Positions 50,440-60,502 of a stretch of 64,000 nt of DNA are shown in pieces. The stretch comes from Actinomycetota bacterium (lineage in GTDB: Bacteria > Actinomycetota > Actinomycetes > S36-B12). The stretch lies in the NCBI GenBank assembly GCA_016717115.1, contig JADKGE010000001.1, positions 1 through 64,000 on the forward strand. Reading direction: 5' to 3'. Within the stretch, counting starts at the first letter, position 1; every line of letters starts with the position of its first letter. The notes beneath the pieces were generated by a model. That model ran no database searches. It was not told the origin of the DNA and was given only the letters and a program-made list of their open reading frames with translations. The position numbers were made by a program, and so were the translations under genes.

Positions 50440-53400
50440 CTAGTCGGTGCCGGACGTCGTCAGGCCCTGGGCCACGAGGTTGCGCATCGCCCGCAGGGCG
50501 ACCGAGAGAGTGGCCAGGTCGGGGTTCTCCACCGACGAGATGTCCTCCAGCGTGCTGCGCGCACGGGCCACGCCCTCGGCATGGGCCCGCTCCCAGTCCA
50601 GGAGCCGCTCGTGGGCGGGCAGCTCCGCGGACGTCGAGGCGAGCAGGCGGGCGGTGAGGCCGGCGACGACGGCGTACAGGTCGCTGCGCAGCGCCTGCCG
50701 GGCCAGGGAGCTCCAGCGGTCGCCGCGCGGCAGGTCGGTGATGCGCACCAGCGTGCGGTCGACGTCGTAGCGCTCCGAGATGGCGAAGTACAGCGGCACC
50801 ACCGTGTCCACCGACTCGTCCGCTCGGCCGCACACGTCGACGACGTCGAGGAGGGCGAACACGTCGAGCGCAGCGGCCGTGCTGCGTGCCAGGTCGTCGG
50901 GTGCGCCGGCCGCCACGAAACGCTGGGTCAGCCGCTCGTAGCGCTCGCGCTCCTTGCCGAGCAGGTGCGTCGGCACGGCTTGTGCGCGATCGGACACGAC
51001 GGCGGCGAACCGGTCGATCTCCCCTTGCACGTCGAGCGATCCGCCACGGGTCTGAAGGAACCACCGGGTCGCGCGGTCGAGCAGCCGGCGGTTCTCCAGG
51101 TGCAGGGCGCATTGGGCGGTGGTCGGGATGACATCGTCCTGCTCGTTGATCCGCTGCCAGATGCCCGCGATGTCGAAGATCTCGATGGCCGCCGAGGCGG
51201 CCCGCACCACCTCGACGGGGCTGGCGCCCGTCTCCTCCATCGCGCGGAACACGAACGTGATGCCGGCGATGTTGAGCAGGCTGTTGCACGTGACCGTGGT
51301 GATGATCTCGCTGCGCAGCGGATGCGTGTGCAGCGCGTCGCCGAAGCGGTCCGCAAGCTCCGGCGGGAAGTAGCTGACGACCGCGTTCGCGAAGAACGAC
51401 TCATCGGCGATGCCCGACGCGTTGAGCTCCTTCGTGAGCCAGATCTTCGAGTAGGCGAGGAGCACCGCCAGCTCGGGGGAGGTCAGGCCCTCGCCGGCGA
51501 GGCGGCGCGTGCGCAGTTCCGCATCGTCGGGCAGGAACTCGATCGCGCGATCGAGGATGCCCAGACGCTCGAGTTCGCGGATCATCCGCTGGTGCACCGT
51601 GATCAGGCTGGTGGCACCCGCTCGCGCGTTGCCCAGCACCACGTTCTGCCCGTAGTTGTCCTCCAGCACCTGCTCGGCGATGACGTCGGTCATGCTCGCA
51701 AGCAGCACGTTGCGGTCGTCCTGCGGCAGCTCGTCGCCTCGCACCAGGCCGTCCAGGAGGATCTTGATGTTGACCTCGTGGTCGGACGTGTCGACACCGG
51801 CGGAGTTGTCGATGGCATCGGTGTTCAGCCTGACGCCGTGGCGGGCCGCCTCCACGCGCCCCAGCTGGGTCATCCCGAGATTCCCGCCCTCGCCGACCAC
51901 CTTGCACCGCAGGTCGTTCCCGTCGATGCGGATGCGGTCGTTGGCCTTGTCCCCAACGTCGACGTTGGTCTCGGTCTCCGCCTTCACGTACGTGCCTATC
52001 CCGCCGTTCCACAGCAGGTCGACGGGGGCCATGAGGGCGCTGCGGATGAGCTCGTCGGGCGTCAGGACCGTCACGCTCATGGGGATGCCTAGAGCCTCGG
52101 CCATCTCTGGCGTGACGTCGATCGACTTGGCTGCCCGCGAGAAGACGCCGCCCCCCTGAGACAGCAGCGATCTGTCGTAGTCGGCCCATGACGAACGGGG
52201 CAGGTCGAACAGCCTGCGACGCTCGTCGAACGAGGATGCGGCATCGGGCGAAGGGTCGATGAACACGTGCCGATGGTCGAACGCCACAACCAGCCTGATC
52301 TGGTTGCTCAGCAGCATGCCGTTGCCGAAGACGTCGCCGCTCATGTCGCCGACGCCGGCCACCGTGAAGGGCTCCTCCTGCGTATTGACGCCCAGCTCGC
52401 GGAAGTGCCGCTCCACCGACTCCCAGGCACCGCGAGCGGTGATGCCCATCGCCTTGTGGTCGTAGCCCACCGAGCCGCCCGAGGCGAAGGCATCGCCCAG
52501 CCAGAAGTCGTACTCGGCGGCGACCGAGTTGGCGAGATCCGAGAACGTCGCGGTGCCCTTGTCGGCCGCCACCACGAGGTACGTGTCGTCGCCGTCGTGC
52601 CGGACGACGTTGGGCGGCGGGACGACGATCCCGTCGACCAGGTTGTCGGTGATGTCGAGCATCGATATGATGAACTCGCGGTAGGCCGCCTTGCCCTCGG
52701 CGAGCCAGGCCTCTCGATCCACGGAAGGATCGGGGAGCTGCTTGGCGTAGAAGCCGCCCTTCGCGCCGACGGGCACGATGACCGCGTTCTTGACCTCCTG
52801 GGCCTTCACCAGACCGAGGATCTCCGTGCGGAAGTCCTCCTGGCGATCGCTCCACCTCAACCCGCCGCGGGCCACCGGCCCGAAGCGCAGGTGGACGCCC
52901 TCGACCCGCGGCGCGTATACCCAGATCTCGAACTGCGGCTTGGGCAGCGGCAGGTCGGGGATGCCGCTCGGATCGAGCTTGAAGGCGACGGAGGAACGGT
53001 CGATGCCGTCGTCGTCGACCTGGAAGAAGTTCGTCCGCAGGGTGCTGCGCACCAGGGCCAGGAACGTCCGAAGGATGCGGTCCTGGTCGAGGCTCGCCAC
53101 GTCGTTCAGCGCGGCCTCGATCTCGGCGGTGACGGCTGCCTCGGCCTCCATGCGCGCATCGACCTCGCCGGGCGCGAAGCGGATCTCGAACAGCCGGATG
53201 AGCAGGCGGGTGATGCCCACGTTGCCGATGATGACGCTCTCGAGATAGCTCTGGCTGAACGTCGACCCGATCTGGCGCATGTAGCGCGCATAGGCACGCA
53301 GGATCAGGGCCTGACGCCAGCGCAGTCCGCACTTCACGACCAGCGCGTTGAAGCCGTCGACTCCGCACCGGCCGTTCCAGGCGGCCCCGAAGGCCTCCTC

Positions 53401-55284
53401 GAACCGCTCGGACAGCGTCGAACGGTCGGGAATCTCAATGTCCGGCAGGAGCATGCCGAAGTCCAGAATCCAGGCCGGCTCCTTCAGGGCGCGCGAGATC
53501 TCGTACGGGTACTCGTCGACGACGTCGACGCCCATCGACTGGAGGATCGGCAGCACACGGGACAGCGACATGGCCGGTCCCACGCGAGTGACCTTGAGGC
53601 GAAGCTCGCGCCGCGACCCGTTGGCCGGCTCGTAGATCTCCAGCGACAACTCGCCAGGTGCGAGCGCGTCGATGACCAGGGCGTCGTTCACCGCTCTGGC
53701 CGGCCCGAAGTCCTCCTTGTACGCCTCCGGGAACGCCGTGGCGTGCGATCGCAGCAACGGCGCTGCCGCGACGTCGCCGACCCGGGCGACAAGGGCTGAC
53801 GTGAACTCGTCCTGCCAGCTGCGGGTGGCGGCAGCCACCTGGGCCTCGAGGGACTGCTCGTCGACATGCGGCAGTCCGGCGCCCTCGGGCACCCGGATGA
53901 CGTAGTGGAGCCGGGCCAGCACCCTCTCGGACACCCGGGCGGTGTAGTCGACGGCCACGCCGCCGAACGCCTCCATCAGCAGGCGCTCGATGCGTAGGCG
54001 CACCGCAGTGGTGTACCGGTCACGCGGCAGGTACACGAGGCAGGACATGAACCGGCCGTAGTCATCCGGCCTCAGGTAGAGCTTCGTGTGGCGTCGCTCC
54101 TGCAGGTGCAGGACCGACCCGGCGATGGCGGAGAGCATCGAGTCGTGGGTCTGAAACAGCTCGTCGCGCGGATAGGTCTCCAGGAACTGGAGGAGATCCT
54201 TGGCATTGTGCGCGCCAGGTACGTAGTCGAGGTGCGCGAGCAGGTGCTCGTACTTGTTCCGCAGGATCGGGATGTCGAGGATGCTCTGCGTGTAGGCGCT
54301 CGAGGAGTAGAGCCCCAGGAATCGGCGCTCGCCGATGACGAGGCCATTGGCGTCGAACCGCTTCACTCCGATGTAGTCCAGGTACACCGAGCGATGGACC
54401 GTCGACCGCGAGTTGGCCTTGCTCAGCACCAGCAGCTTCGGCTCACGGGCGAGCGCTCGCACGCTCGGGGACAGCGCGGCGAAGCTGCGTGAGGCGGTGT
54501 CGGCGAAGTCGGGCATGTTCTCGGCGCTGAGGATTCCCAACCCGGTGCCCGAGACAGGGATGAGGACGTCCTCGTCGCCGAGGGTCTCGAGCGCGTACTC
54601 CCGGTAGCCGAGGAAGGTCAGGTTGTCGTCGGCAAGCCACCGCAGGAGGTCCACCCCCTCGTCGACCATCTCCTTCGGCAGGCCGACCGGCGGCGCGGCG
54701 ACGATCTCCTCCGCGAGGATCACCGCGCGCGAGCGCATCGCCCGCCAGTCGCGAACGGCGAGGCGGACGTCGCCCAGCACCCGACTGACGCGCTCCTCGA
54801 CGCCCACGAGGCCGTCGTCGGTGAAGTCGCGCTCGAGTTCGATCCACATCCACGACTCCGCGATCGTGTCCGCCGGCCGACTCTTGTCCACGTCGAGGTC
54901 GAGGATCTCGAGCAGCCGACCCGCGCCGTCGCGACGGACCACCAGTTGCGGATGAACGACGAGATGGACGGCCCGGCCGTCGGCCGTGAGGGCGTTTGTG
55001 ACCGAGTCGACGAGGAAGGACATGTCGTCCGTGATGACCTCGAGCACCGAGTGCGCCTCGCCCGCGTCCTCAGGCGAGGACGCGCGCACGAGCGACGTGC
55101 CCGGCACTCGGTCACGACCGAGGTCGAGAAGTGCCCGGGCCGCCTCGCGGACGGCGGTCACCGGATGACTGGAGTGGTCTTCCTCGGCGAGATAGCGGTA
55201 GTAGCGGGCGCTCAGCACCCGCTCCTGCGGGTCGGTGATCCCCGCCAGCTCGGCTGGCACTGAACTGGGCATCGTTGACGTCAC
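50440..55284 (-). CDS. gdh: Large NAD-specific glutamate dehydrogenase (GDH180 type)
   Basis: A 1,614-residue enzyme. N-terminal regulatory (ACT-like) domains include HSVLEVITDDMSFLVDSVTN and LRWLADDNLTFLGYREY. The catalytic domain near 835-1,000 has PVGAKGGFYAKQLP (substrate Lys) and GDMSGDVFGNGMLLS, with GEGGNLGMTQLGR. The length and these motifs mark the large NAD-GDH class that interconverts glutamate and 2-oxoglutarate, mostly deaminating glutamate, allosterically controlled. GTG 55,284 is preceded by GAGG; ATG 55,272 is an alternative. Single gene. An inverted repeat GTCGCAC/GTGCGAC sits 57 bases upstream. Confidence 0.94.
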   Translation of the reverse strand: MTSTMPSSVPAELAGITDPQERVLSARYYRYLAEEDHSSHPVTAVREAARALLDLGRDRVPGTSLVRASSPEDAGEAHSVLEVITDDMSFLVDSVTNALTADGRAVHLVVHPQLVVRRDGAGRLLEILDLDVDKSRPADTIAESWMWIELERDFTDDGLVGVEERVSRVLGDVRLAVRDWRAMRSRAVILAEEIVAAPPVGLPKEMVDEGVDLLRWLADDNLTFLGYREYALETLGDEDVLIPVSGTGLGILSAENMPDFADTASRSFAALSPSVRALAREPKLLVLSKANSRSTVHRSVYLDYIGVKRFDANGLVIGERRFLGLYSSSAYTQSILDIPILRNKYEHLLAHLDYVPGAHNAKDLLQFLETYPRDELFQTHDSMLSAIAGSVLHLQERRHTKLYLRPDDYGRFMSCLVYLPRDRYTTAVRLRIERLLMEAFGGVAVDYTARVSERVLARLHYVIRVPEGAGLPHVDEQSLEAQVAAATRSWQDEFTSALVARVGDVAAAPLLRSHATAFPEAYKEDFGPARAVNDALVIDALAPGELSLEIYEPANGSRRELRLKVTRVGPAMSLSRVLPILQSMGVDVVDEYPYEISRALKEPAWILDFGMLLPDIEIPDRSTLSERFEEAFGAAWNGRCGVDGFNALVVKCGLRWRQALILRAYARYMRQIGSTFSQSYLESVIIGNVGITRLLIRLFEIRFAPGEVDARMEAEAAVTAEIEAALNDVASLDQDRILRTFLALVRSTLRTNFFQVDDDGIDRSSVAFKLDPSGIPDLPLPKPQFEIWVYAPRVEGVHLRFGPVARGGLRWSDRQEDFRTEILGLVKAQEVKNAVIVPVGAKGGFYAKQLPDPSVDREAWLAEGKAAYREFIISMLDITDNLVDGIVVPPPNVVRHDGDDTYLVVAADKGTATFSDLANSVAAEYDFWLGDAFASGGSVGYDHKAMGITARGAWESVERHFRELGVNTQEEPFTVAGVGDMSGDVFGNGMLLSNQIRLVVAFDHRHVFIDPSPDAASSFDERRRLFDLPRSSWADYDRSLLSQGGGVFSRAAKSIDVTPEMAEALGIPMSVTVLTPDELIRSALMAPVDLLWNGGIGTYVKAETETNVDVGDKANDRIRIDGNDLRCKVVGEGGNLGMTQLGRVEAARHGVRLNTDAIDNSAGVDTSDHEVNIKILLDGLVRGDELPQDDRNVLLASMTDVIAEQVLEDNYGQNVVLGNARAGATSLITVHQRMIRELERLGILDRAIEFLPDDAELRTRRLAGEGLTSPELAVLLAYSKIWLTKELNASGIADESFFANAVVSYFPPELADRFGDALHTHPLRSEIITTVTCNSLLNIAGITFVFRAMEETGASPVEVVRAASAAIEIFDIAGIWQRINEQDDVIPTTAQCALHLENRRLLDRATRWFLQTRGGSLDVQGEIDRFAAVVSDRAQAVPTHLLGKERERYERLTQRFVAAGAPDDLARSTAAALDVFALLDVVDVCGRADESVDTVVPLYFAISERYDVDRTLVRITDLPRGDRWSSLARQALRSDLYAVVAGLTARLLASTSAELPAHERLLDWERAHAEGVARARSTLEDISSVENPDLATLSVALRAMRNLVAQGLTTSGTD

Positions 55285-55340
55285 GTGATCGCCTCTTCAC
55301 ACGTCACTGCGACCGCACCCTGGCGCGATCCTGCAAGTGG

Positions 55341-55360
55341 GTCGCACGCCGTTGTGCGAC
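55341..55360. promoter_or_regulatory. Inverted repeat between gdh and DUF2505 gene
   Basis: GTCGCAC at 55,341-55,347 and GTGCGAC at 55,354-55,360 with a 6-base gap. It lies in the divergent intergenic region of the NAD-GDH and DUF2505 genes and may be an operator. Confidence 0.4.
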
Positions 55361-55522
55361 TCGTCGCTACGGTAGTCCGACATGTCGCGCTACGTGCCAT
55401 GATCAGGACTCCACTGCGGAGATGTCCTTCGGGATCATCGTCCTCATTGGAGGGCCGCCACGCAGTCAGCATGAGGTATCCGAGGTGACGACGCGAGCAC
55501 GTCTCGCGGGAACGGGAGCGAC

Positions 55523-56017
55523 GTGTCCACGACGTTCGAGTACGAGCAGGCCTTCCCGGCCGACATCGCGACGGTGACGACGATGATCAGCGATCCGGCG
55601 TACGTCCAGGAGAAGGGCCAGCGCACCGGCTCGCACGACGTCAGCGTCGAGGTGGTCGCGTCCGACGACGGGGGCTTCGTCATCACCAGCACGCGCTCGA
55701 TGCCCGCCAAGGTCCCGTCCTTCGCTGCTCCTTTCGTCGGTGACACCATCACCGTGACGGAGGTGCAGACGTGGGGGCCGCCGGCCGACGACGGCTCGGC
55801 GTCGGCGAGCGTGACCGTCGCATTCAACTCCCCCATCGCCTACGAGGGCACGATCGAGCTCACTGCCGACGGCGCCGCCACCCGGGCGATGAACGCGGGC
55901 GAGTTCAAGGCAGGCATACCCTTCCTGAGTGGCAAGGTCGAGCGGGTGGCCGCCGACCAGACGGAGCGGTACCTAGCCAAGGAGGTCGTCGTCGCCGAGG
56001 AGTGGCTCGCCAGGTAG
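55523..56017 (+). CDS. DUF2505 family protein
   Basis: A 164-residue protein from GTG 55,523: TFEYEQAFPADIATVTTMI, VTEVQTWGPP, and a C-terminal GEFKAGIPFLSGKVERVAADQTERYL. The layout is that of the DUF2505 START-like fold found in actinobacteria, predicted to bind a lipid-type ligand in a cavity. It is convergent with the patatin gene and divergent from GDH. Function unknown; no signal peptide. Confidence 0.87.
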   Translation: MSTTFEYEQAFPADIATVTTMISDPAYVQEKGQRTGSHDVSVEVVASDDGGFVITSTRSMPAKVPSFAAPFVGDTITVTEVQTWGPPADDGSASASVTVAFNSPIAYEGTIELTADGAATRAMNAGEFKAGIPFLSGKVERVAADQTERYLAKEVVVAEEWLAR

Positions 56018-56025
56018 CGGTACGG

Positions 56026-57012
56026 CTACCCCGTGGCCGCTGCGTCATCCGACGCACGCCAGGCCGCCGTGCTGGTGCGCAGCGACGTCTCCAGCACATG
56101 CGAGCGCCGGGTGTCGTCCATGAGGTTGGCCCCGATGGCGGCGAGATCCTCGGGGCCGGGCCCCACCATCCGCACGTGCGCACCCGAGGCGCGAACGACG
56201 GAGGCCTCATGACGTGCCGTCTTCGTCACCTCCACCCGCCAGCGCCGCTCGAGACGTGCCGTGACGCTGCTGGGGTGGTCCATCGCGAACGAGATCATGG
56301 GCGCGACGACGTAGACCTCGTCGAGGCCCGCGTGGGCGACGACGTCGATCGACGTTGCCGACACCGCGCCGCCGTCGACGTACGTGCGGCCGTCGATGAT
56401 CACCGGGGCGAACCAGCCGGGGATGGCGCAGGACGCCATGACCGCGCTGGCGAGCGGGGCCACGCGCGCTCCGGGCCGGCCGAACACCACCCGCTTGCCG
56501 TCCTCGTAGTCCATCGCGACGACCCATACGCCGCGGTGCGGTGACCACTCCCCCATCGGCGTGACGGCGTCGATCAGGTGCCCGATCCGCTCCAGCGAAC
56601 GGGTGCCCTCGGGCATGAACGCCGACAGCACCGCCGTGGCGGGCATCTGGCGCAGGTTGCGCAGGCTCGTGCCGATCAGCTTCGGCGAGCCGGGGCCTAG
56701 CAGCCTGGGCAGTCCTGGCCGCCTCCCTCCGGTAGCCCGCACCGGGTCGAAGTCGTAGCCCGCGAGCGGCCCCGACGGCACCACCCGATCGGTGTACTGA
56801 TGCTCGAGCTCCGACAACGTGGCGCCCGCCCCGATGAGAGCTGCCAGCACGGAGCCGGCCGACGTCCCGACGATCACGTCGGCGTCGATGGCAGCGAAGC
56901 CGTACTCCTGCTCCATGGCCGTGAGCGCACCGAGCGCCCACGTTCCGCCCAGCACGCCTCCGCCGCCGAGCACGAGGCCTCGACGTGGCTTGCGTGGGGA
57001 CGACGCGCTCAT
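56026..57012 (-). CDS. Patatin-like phospholipase
   Basis: A 328-residue serine lipase. Patatin elements: GGGGVLGGTWALGAL (oxyanion loop), GTSAGS with nucleophile Ser51, and YVDGGAVSAT with the catalytic Asp. It would hydrolyse phospholipid or acylglycerol. The start shares one base with the stop of the WS/DGAT gene (TGATG), so a lipase and a lipid acyltransferase are made together, suggesting a lipid storage/turnover unit. Cytoplasmic, with no clear signal. Convergent with DUF2505. Confidence 0.9.
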   Translation of the reverse strand: MSASSPRKPRRGLVLGGGGVLGGTWALGALTAMEQEYGFAAIDADVIVGTSAGSVLAALIGAGATLSELEHQYTDRVVPSGPLAGYDFDPVRATGGRRPGLPRLLGPGSPKLIGTSLRNLRQMPATAVLSAFMPEGTRSLERIGHLIDAVTPMGEWSPHRGVWVVAMDYEDGKRVVFGRPGARVAPLASAVMASCAIPGWFAPVIIDGRTYVDGGAVSATSIDVVAHAGLDEVYVVAPMISFAMDHPSSVTARLERRWRVEVTKTARHEASVVRASGAHVRMVGPGPEDLAAIGANLMDDTRRSHVLETSLRTSTAAWRASDDAAATG

Positions 57013-58475
57013 CAGCGGCCCTGGGCCTTCTTCTTCACGGGAGCCTTGTCGGACACGACCCTCAGGGTGCGACGGGACTGCTCGCAGCGCGCGAGGAGCT
57101 CGTCCATCGACTCCTCGAGGCAGGACACCAGGATGTCCAGATCAGGCAGGGCATCGCGGTCGGCATAGAGGCCGAAGTACACGCCCCCGTCGTAGGAGAT
57201 CTGGCCGATGCTCAGCGCCTGGCCCTTCGTCAGTGGCACCACCGGGTACGCGGCGATCATGCGCGACCCTGCCGCGTAGAGCGGATGCTGCGGCCCCGGG
57301 ACGTTCGTGATGGCCAGGTTGTAGACCTTGCTCGACAGGGACGACGCCACGCGGGCGCCGAGCGCATGCAGGGTCGGGGGACCGAACCCGGCGATGTTGA
57401 CGATCGCGTCGGCACCGACGAAGTGGCCGCCCGCCTCGAGCTGGGCGAGCTGGAAGCTGATCTGCTGGAGGCGCACCGCGGGATCGGGCTCCCCCACCGG
57501 GAGCTCCACGAGGGTGGCGGACACTCGGCTGCCGCCGGGCTCTCCCGACGACGCGGACGGCACCGCGATGCTGATCGGCAGCAGGGCCTTGATGACGTCG
57601 CCCTGGGCCACCCCCTCGCCCCTGGTCATGAGCCACGCGCGCAGCGCACCGGCCACAACCCCCAGGATGGCGTCGTTGACGGTGCCCCCGAGCGACTTAC
57701 GGATCCTCTTGAGGTCATCCAGTTCGAGATCGACCGTCGCGAATCGCCGCTGCTCTCCGATGGGGACGTTCAGCGGGCTGGACGCGGGCGGCCGGGCGAC
57801 GGCGAGGGCCGCGGAGAGCATCCCCGCCGCCTTGCCCCCGAGGCGGGCGGCCGTGCGCGAGACGTCGGTGACGGTGTCGCGGGCTGCCTCGACGGCGGTG
57901 GCCGGTCGGGTGGCCAGCTCGGTGAAGGCCTGAGACAGCAACTCGACCTCGGTGGGCTCGACGCGGGGCCGCCAGCTGTCGCCGGGCACCACGGCCGTCT
58001 CCTCGGTGGGATCGAGCATCACCTGTGCGATGTCGACGGCCGAGAGCCCGTCGACGAGGGCCTGATGGCTCTTGCTGACGATGGCGAAGTTCCCGTCGGC
58101 CAGACCCTCCACGAGGTACATCTCCCACAGGGGACGGCTTCGGTCCAGAGGGCGGCTCAGCAGCCGAGCGACCAGTTCGTTGAGCTGGTCGCGCGAGCCG
58201 GGCTTCGGCAGCGCCGAGCGACGGACGTGGTACGTCACGTCGAAGCGCTCGTCGTCCACCCAGACCGGCCGGGCGAGGCCGAAGGGGACGTCGCGCACCC
58301 GCATGCGGTAGCGCGGCACGAAGGGCAGACGCTTGCGGATGAGCCGGACCAGTCGCTCATGGTCGAAACCGCCGGGTGGCGGCGTGAAGATGGCGACGCC
58401 GCCAGCATGCATAGGAGTGCTCGCATCCTCCATGAAGAGGAACGACGCGTCGAGCGCCGTCAACCTGCTGGGCAC
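57012..58475 (-). CDS. Wax ester synthase/diacylglycerol acyltransferase family
   Basis: A 487-residue protein from GTG 58,475, which has a GAGGAGG ribosome site. SRLTALDASFLFMEDASTPMHAGG is the family start; the acyltransferase motif is HQALVDG (137-143), and IVNIAGFGPPTLHALGA, NLAITNVPGPQHPLYAAG complete the family. WS/DGAT enzymes make triacylglycerol or wax esters from acyl-CoA. The second, catalytic His of HHxxxDG is Gln here, which may mean altered or lost activity, though such variants recur in actinobacteria. Followed in overlap by a patatin lipase. Confidence 0.86.
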   Translation of the reverse strand: MPSRLTALDASFLFMEDASTPMHAGGVAIFTPPPGGFDHERLVRLIRKRLPFVPRYRMRVRDVPFGLARPVWVDDERFDVTYHVRRSALPKPGSRDQLNELVARLLSRPLDRSRPLWEMYLVEGLADGNFAIVSKSHQALVDGLSAVDIAQVMLDPTEETAVVPGDSWRPRVEPTEVELLSQAFTELATRPATAVEAARDTVTDVSRTAARLGGKAAGMLSAALAVARPPASSPLNVPIGEQRRFATVDLELDDLKRIRKSLGGTVNDAILGVVAGALRAWLMTRGEGVAQGDVIKALLPISIAVPSASSGEPGGSRVSATLVELPVGEPDPAVRLQQISFQLAQLEAGGHFVGADAIVNIAGFGPPTLHALGARVASSLSSKVYNLAITNVPGPQHPLYAAGSRMIAAYPVVPLTKGQALSIGQISYDGGVYFGLYADRDALPDLDILVSCLEESMDELLARCEQSRRTLRVVSDKAPVKKKAQGR

Positions 58476-58541
58476 GCGGGCCTCCTCTCGGTGCATCGCG
58501 AACTGCCGGGCGCACGACCCGACAGGGTGCGTCCCGCATCT

Positions 58542-59786
58542 CTATCCTGACACGAGGGCAGCCGCGACGTCGGCCAGTGACCGCCGCAACGGGGAACGAC
58601 GCGCGGACTCGCCCATCGAACGGCCCTGCTGCCAGCAGGAGGACGCGGCCCGGTCGTCGCGCGGCACGGCATGGACGCGGGCGGTCACACCGAAGTCGAC
58701 CAGGGCTCGACGCCACTCATGCCGGAGCTCGACGCCCCTGCCGCGTGACCGGTTCTGCACCACGGTGAGCTGCGCCGACCCTGAGGCCCGGACCACCGCG
58801 GGCCAGGCCGCGGCCAGCCGTGCCGCCCCCAGGGCGGTCGCGTCCGCCACCGCGAGTACGTGATCGGCCGTGGACAGGGCGCCCACCGCCGCGGCATTGC
58901 GCCGCCGTGACCACGCGCCGGAATCGTCGTCCTCGATGCAGAAGCCAACGTCAACCACCGTGACATCGAAGGCCTCCCGGCAGACGTCCCAGACCCGCTC
59001 GAGTGCGCCCGGTCGGAGCTCGGCCCACCGATCGGGCCGGCCCACCCCGCCCAGGACGTACCACCGCTCCCGGACCCGGCTGGCCGCCGCCCGCAGGGAC
59101 CCGCTGGACAGGCTTCCGTTGTCGGCATGCCGGCAGGCGACGACGAGGCCACTCGCGTCCTCCAGCAGCCCGAGGGCCACGGTGACGGAGGGGCCGTAGG
59201 TGTCGGCATCGACGAGGCAGACGGATCGACCGGACTCGGCAAGGGCCTCGGCCACCCCGATGGCCACGGTGGTTCGGCCGGGAGCGCCCGTCGCCCCCCA
59301 CACCGCCACGAGCGAACCCGACTCGGCGCGCGGCACGGCGCAGGCCGCATCGCGACCTGTCTGCTCCGCGGGCCCGGCGCCGCCCCACACCCCTGTGGAC
59401 CAGACGCCGGCTGCCCCCGGCGATGCCGGATCCGATCGCCTCTGGGCGACGTCGTGCAGCGCTCGCGCGGTGTCCTCGGCACTCGGGCCGACGACGAGGA
59501 TCACGTCCAGGCCGAGGCGGCGGAGCCGTTCGACCGCGGCCGCGTCGTCGGCGAGACCCACGACCATCGATCGCCGGCCGGCCCTGACCCGATCGAGGAC
59601 ATCGGGTGCCAGTCGGGGCAGCCCTGCGGAGACCACGACGAGCGCATCGGGATCGCAGGCCGCGGCCGCGAACAGGTCGGTCGCGTCGACGCACCGGCGC
59701 AGGACCCGAAGCCCGCAGTGCGGCGCCACCGACACGATCTCGGATTCGGTGGCCACGTCGGGAGTGGCGAGCAGCACGGCGATCAT
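58542..59786 (-). CDS. CpaE-like MinD/ParA-type ATPase
   Basis: A 414-residue protein. An N-terminal receiver-like domain (residues 1-120, LVVVSAGLPRLAPDVLDRV) precedes a ParA/MinD ATPase: a deviant Walker A GATGAPGRTTVA where Arg replaces the usual Lys, SVCLVDADTYGPSVTVALGL, FDVTVVDVGF and DHVLAVADATALGAARL. This is the CpaE/TadZ type that positions Flp-pilus machinery. Its start overlaps the SAF-domain gene (ATGA). No CpaF, TadB/C or pilin genes follow, so the pair is orphaned here. Confidence 0.78.
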   Translation of the reverse strand: MIAVLLATPDVATESEIVSVAPHCGLRVLRRCVDATDLFAAAACDPDALVVVSAGLPRLAPDVLDRVRAGRRSMVVGLADDAAAVERLRRLGLDVILVVGPSAEDTARALHDVAQRRSDPASPGAAGVWSTGVWGGAGPAEQTGRDAACAVPRAESGSLVAVWGATGAPGRTTVAIGVAEALAESGRSVCLVDADTYGPSVTVALGLLEDASGLVVACRHADNGSLSSGSLRAAASRVRERWYVLGGVGRPDRWAELRPGALERVWDVCREAFDVTVVDVGFCIEDDDSGAWSRRRNAAAVGALSTADHVLAVADATALGAARLAAAWPAVVRASGSAQLTVVQNRSRGRGVELRHEWRRALVDFGVTARVHAVPRDDRAASSCWQQGRSMGESARRSPLRRSLADVAAALVSG

Positions 59787-60502
59787 GGCCGGTTCCCGGA
59801 CAGGGCGGCCAGGTCGGTCGGCCCGGGCGCGGCCCGGACGCTGCCCGCCGGAACGGCAACGAGGTCGATCACGCCGGTGCGAGAGGCGGCCACGAGCGCG
59901 GCGACGTCCGACTGGCCGACCTCGAGCACCACGCCCATCTCCCCCGCCATGCCCACCGCCTCCGACGCGAGCCCGACCACGGTCACGTCGCCGAGCACCT
60001 CCACGGGCGGCGTGTCCGGTGCCGCGGCGCCCCGATCGGCCGACGACCACACGTCGACACGATCGCCGCCCTGCAGGCCGGCGGGAGCATGAAGGGGGTC
60101 GACCGGCACGGTGACCCGACGCGTGGGACTGGCGGCGCGGGTGCCCAGTGCCGAGCGGGGCACCAGCTCGCCAGCGAGGACCGGCCACTTGAGTACCGCG
60201 CCCGCCGGGACCTCTCCGGTGAGGTAGGCGTCCCCGGCCGCCGCCCTATTGACCGCCACGGGGACGAGATCGACGGGTTCGGCACCCACCGACAGGTCGC
60301 GGCCGGCGCGCATGACCGTGATGGTGTCCGCCCCTGCCGTGAGCACGGCGGACCCGACGACCATCGCCACCCCGACGAGGGCGATGCCCAGCCACAGCCT
60401 CACGTCGCCCCACCCCGGCGTGCGCAGCCGACGCGCCACGGGCTGCTCGTTGCCGGCGCCCGCTCGACCGATGTCCCGACCACCCGCTGCTGCCCGTCTC
60501 AT
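59783..60502 (-). CDS. SAF-domain CpaB/RcpC-like protein
   Basis: A 239-residue protein with one membrane helix (VRLWLGIALVGVAMVVGSAVL) and a SAF domain (TVMRAGRDLSVGAEPVDLVPV, VPAGAVLKWPVLAGELVPRSAL), as in CpaB/RcpC pilus-assembly proteins. The ATG at 60,502 has AGGGAG at proper distance, while ATG 60,508 abuts it. The stop overlaps the CpaE-like start. Together the two may remain of a Flp pilus locus or serve another envelope function. Confidence 0.75.
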   Translation of the reverse strand: MRRAAAGGRDIGRAGAGNEQPVARRLRTPGWGDVRLWLGIALVGVAMVVGSAVLTAGADTITVMRAGRDLSVGAEPVDLVPVAVNRAAAGDAYLTGEVPAGAVLKWPVLAGELVPRSALGTRAASPTRRVTVPVDPLHAPAGLQGGDRVDVWSSADRGAAAPDTPPVEVLGDVTVVGLASEAVGMAGEMGVVLEVGQSDVAALVAASRTGVIDLVAVPAGSVRAAPGPTDLAALSGNRP

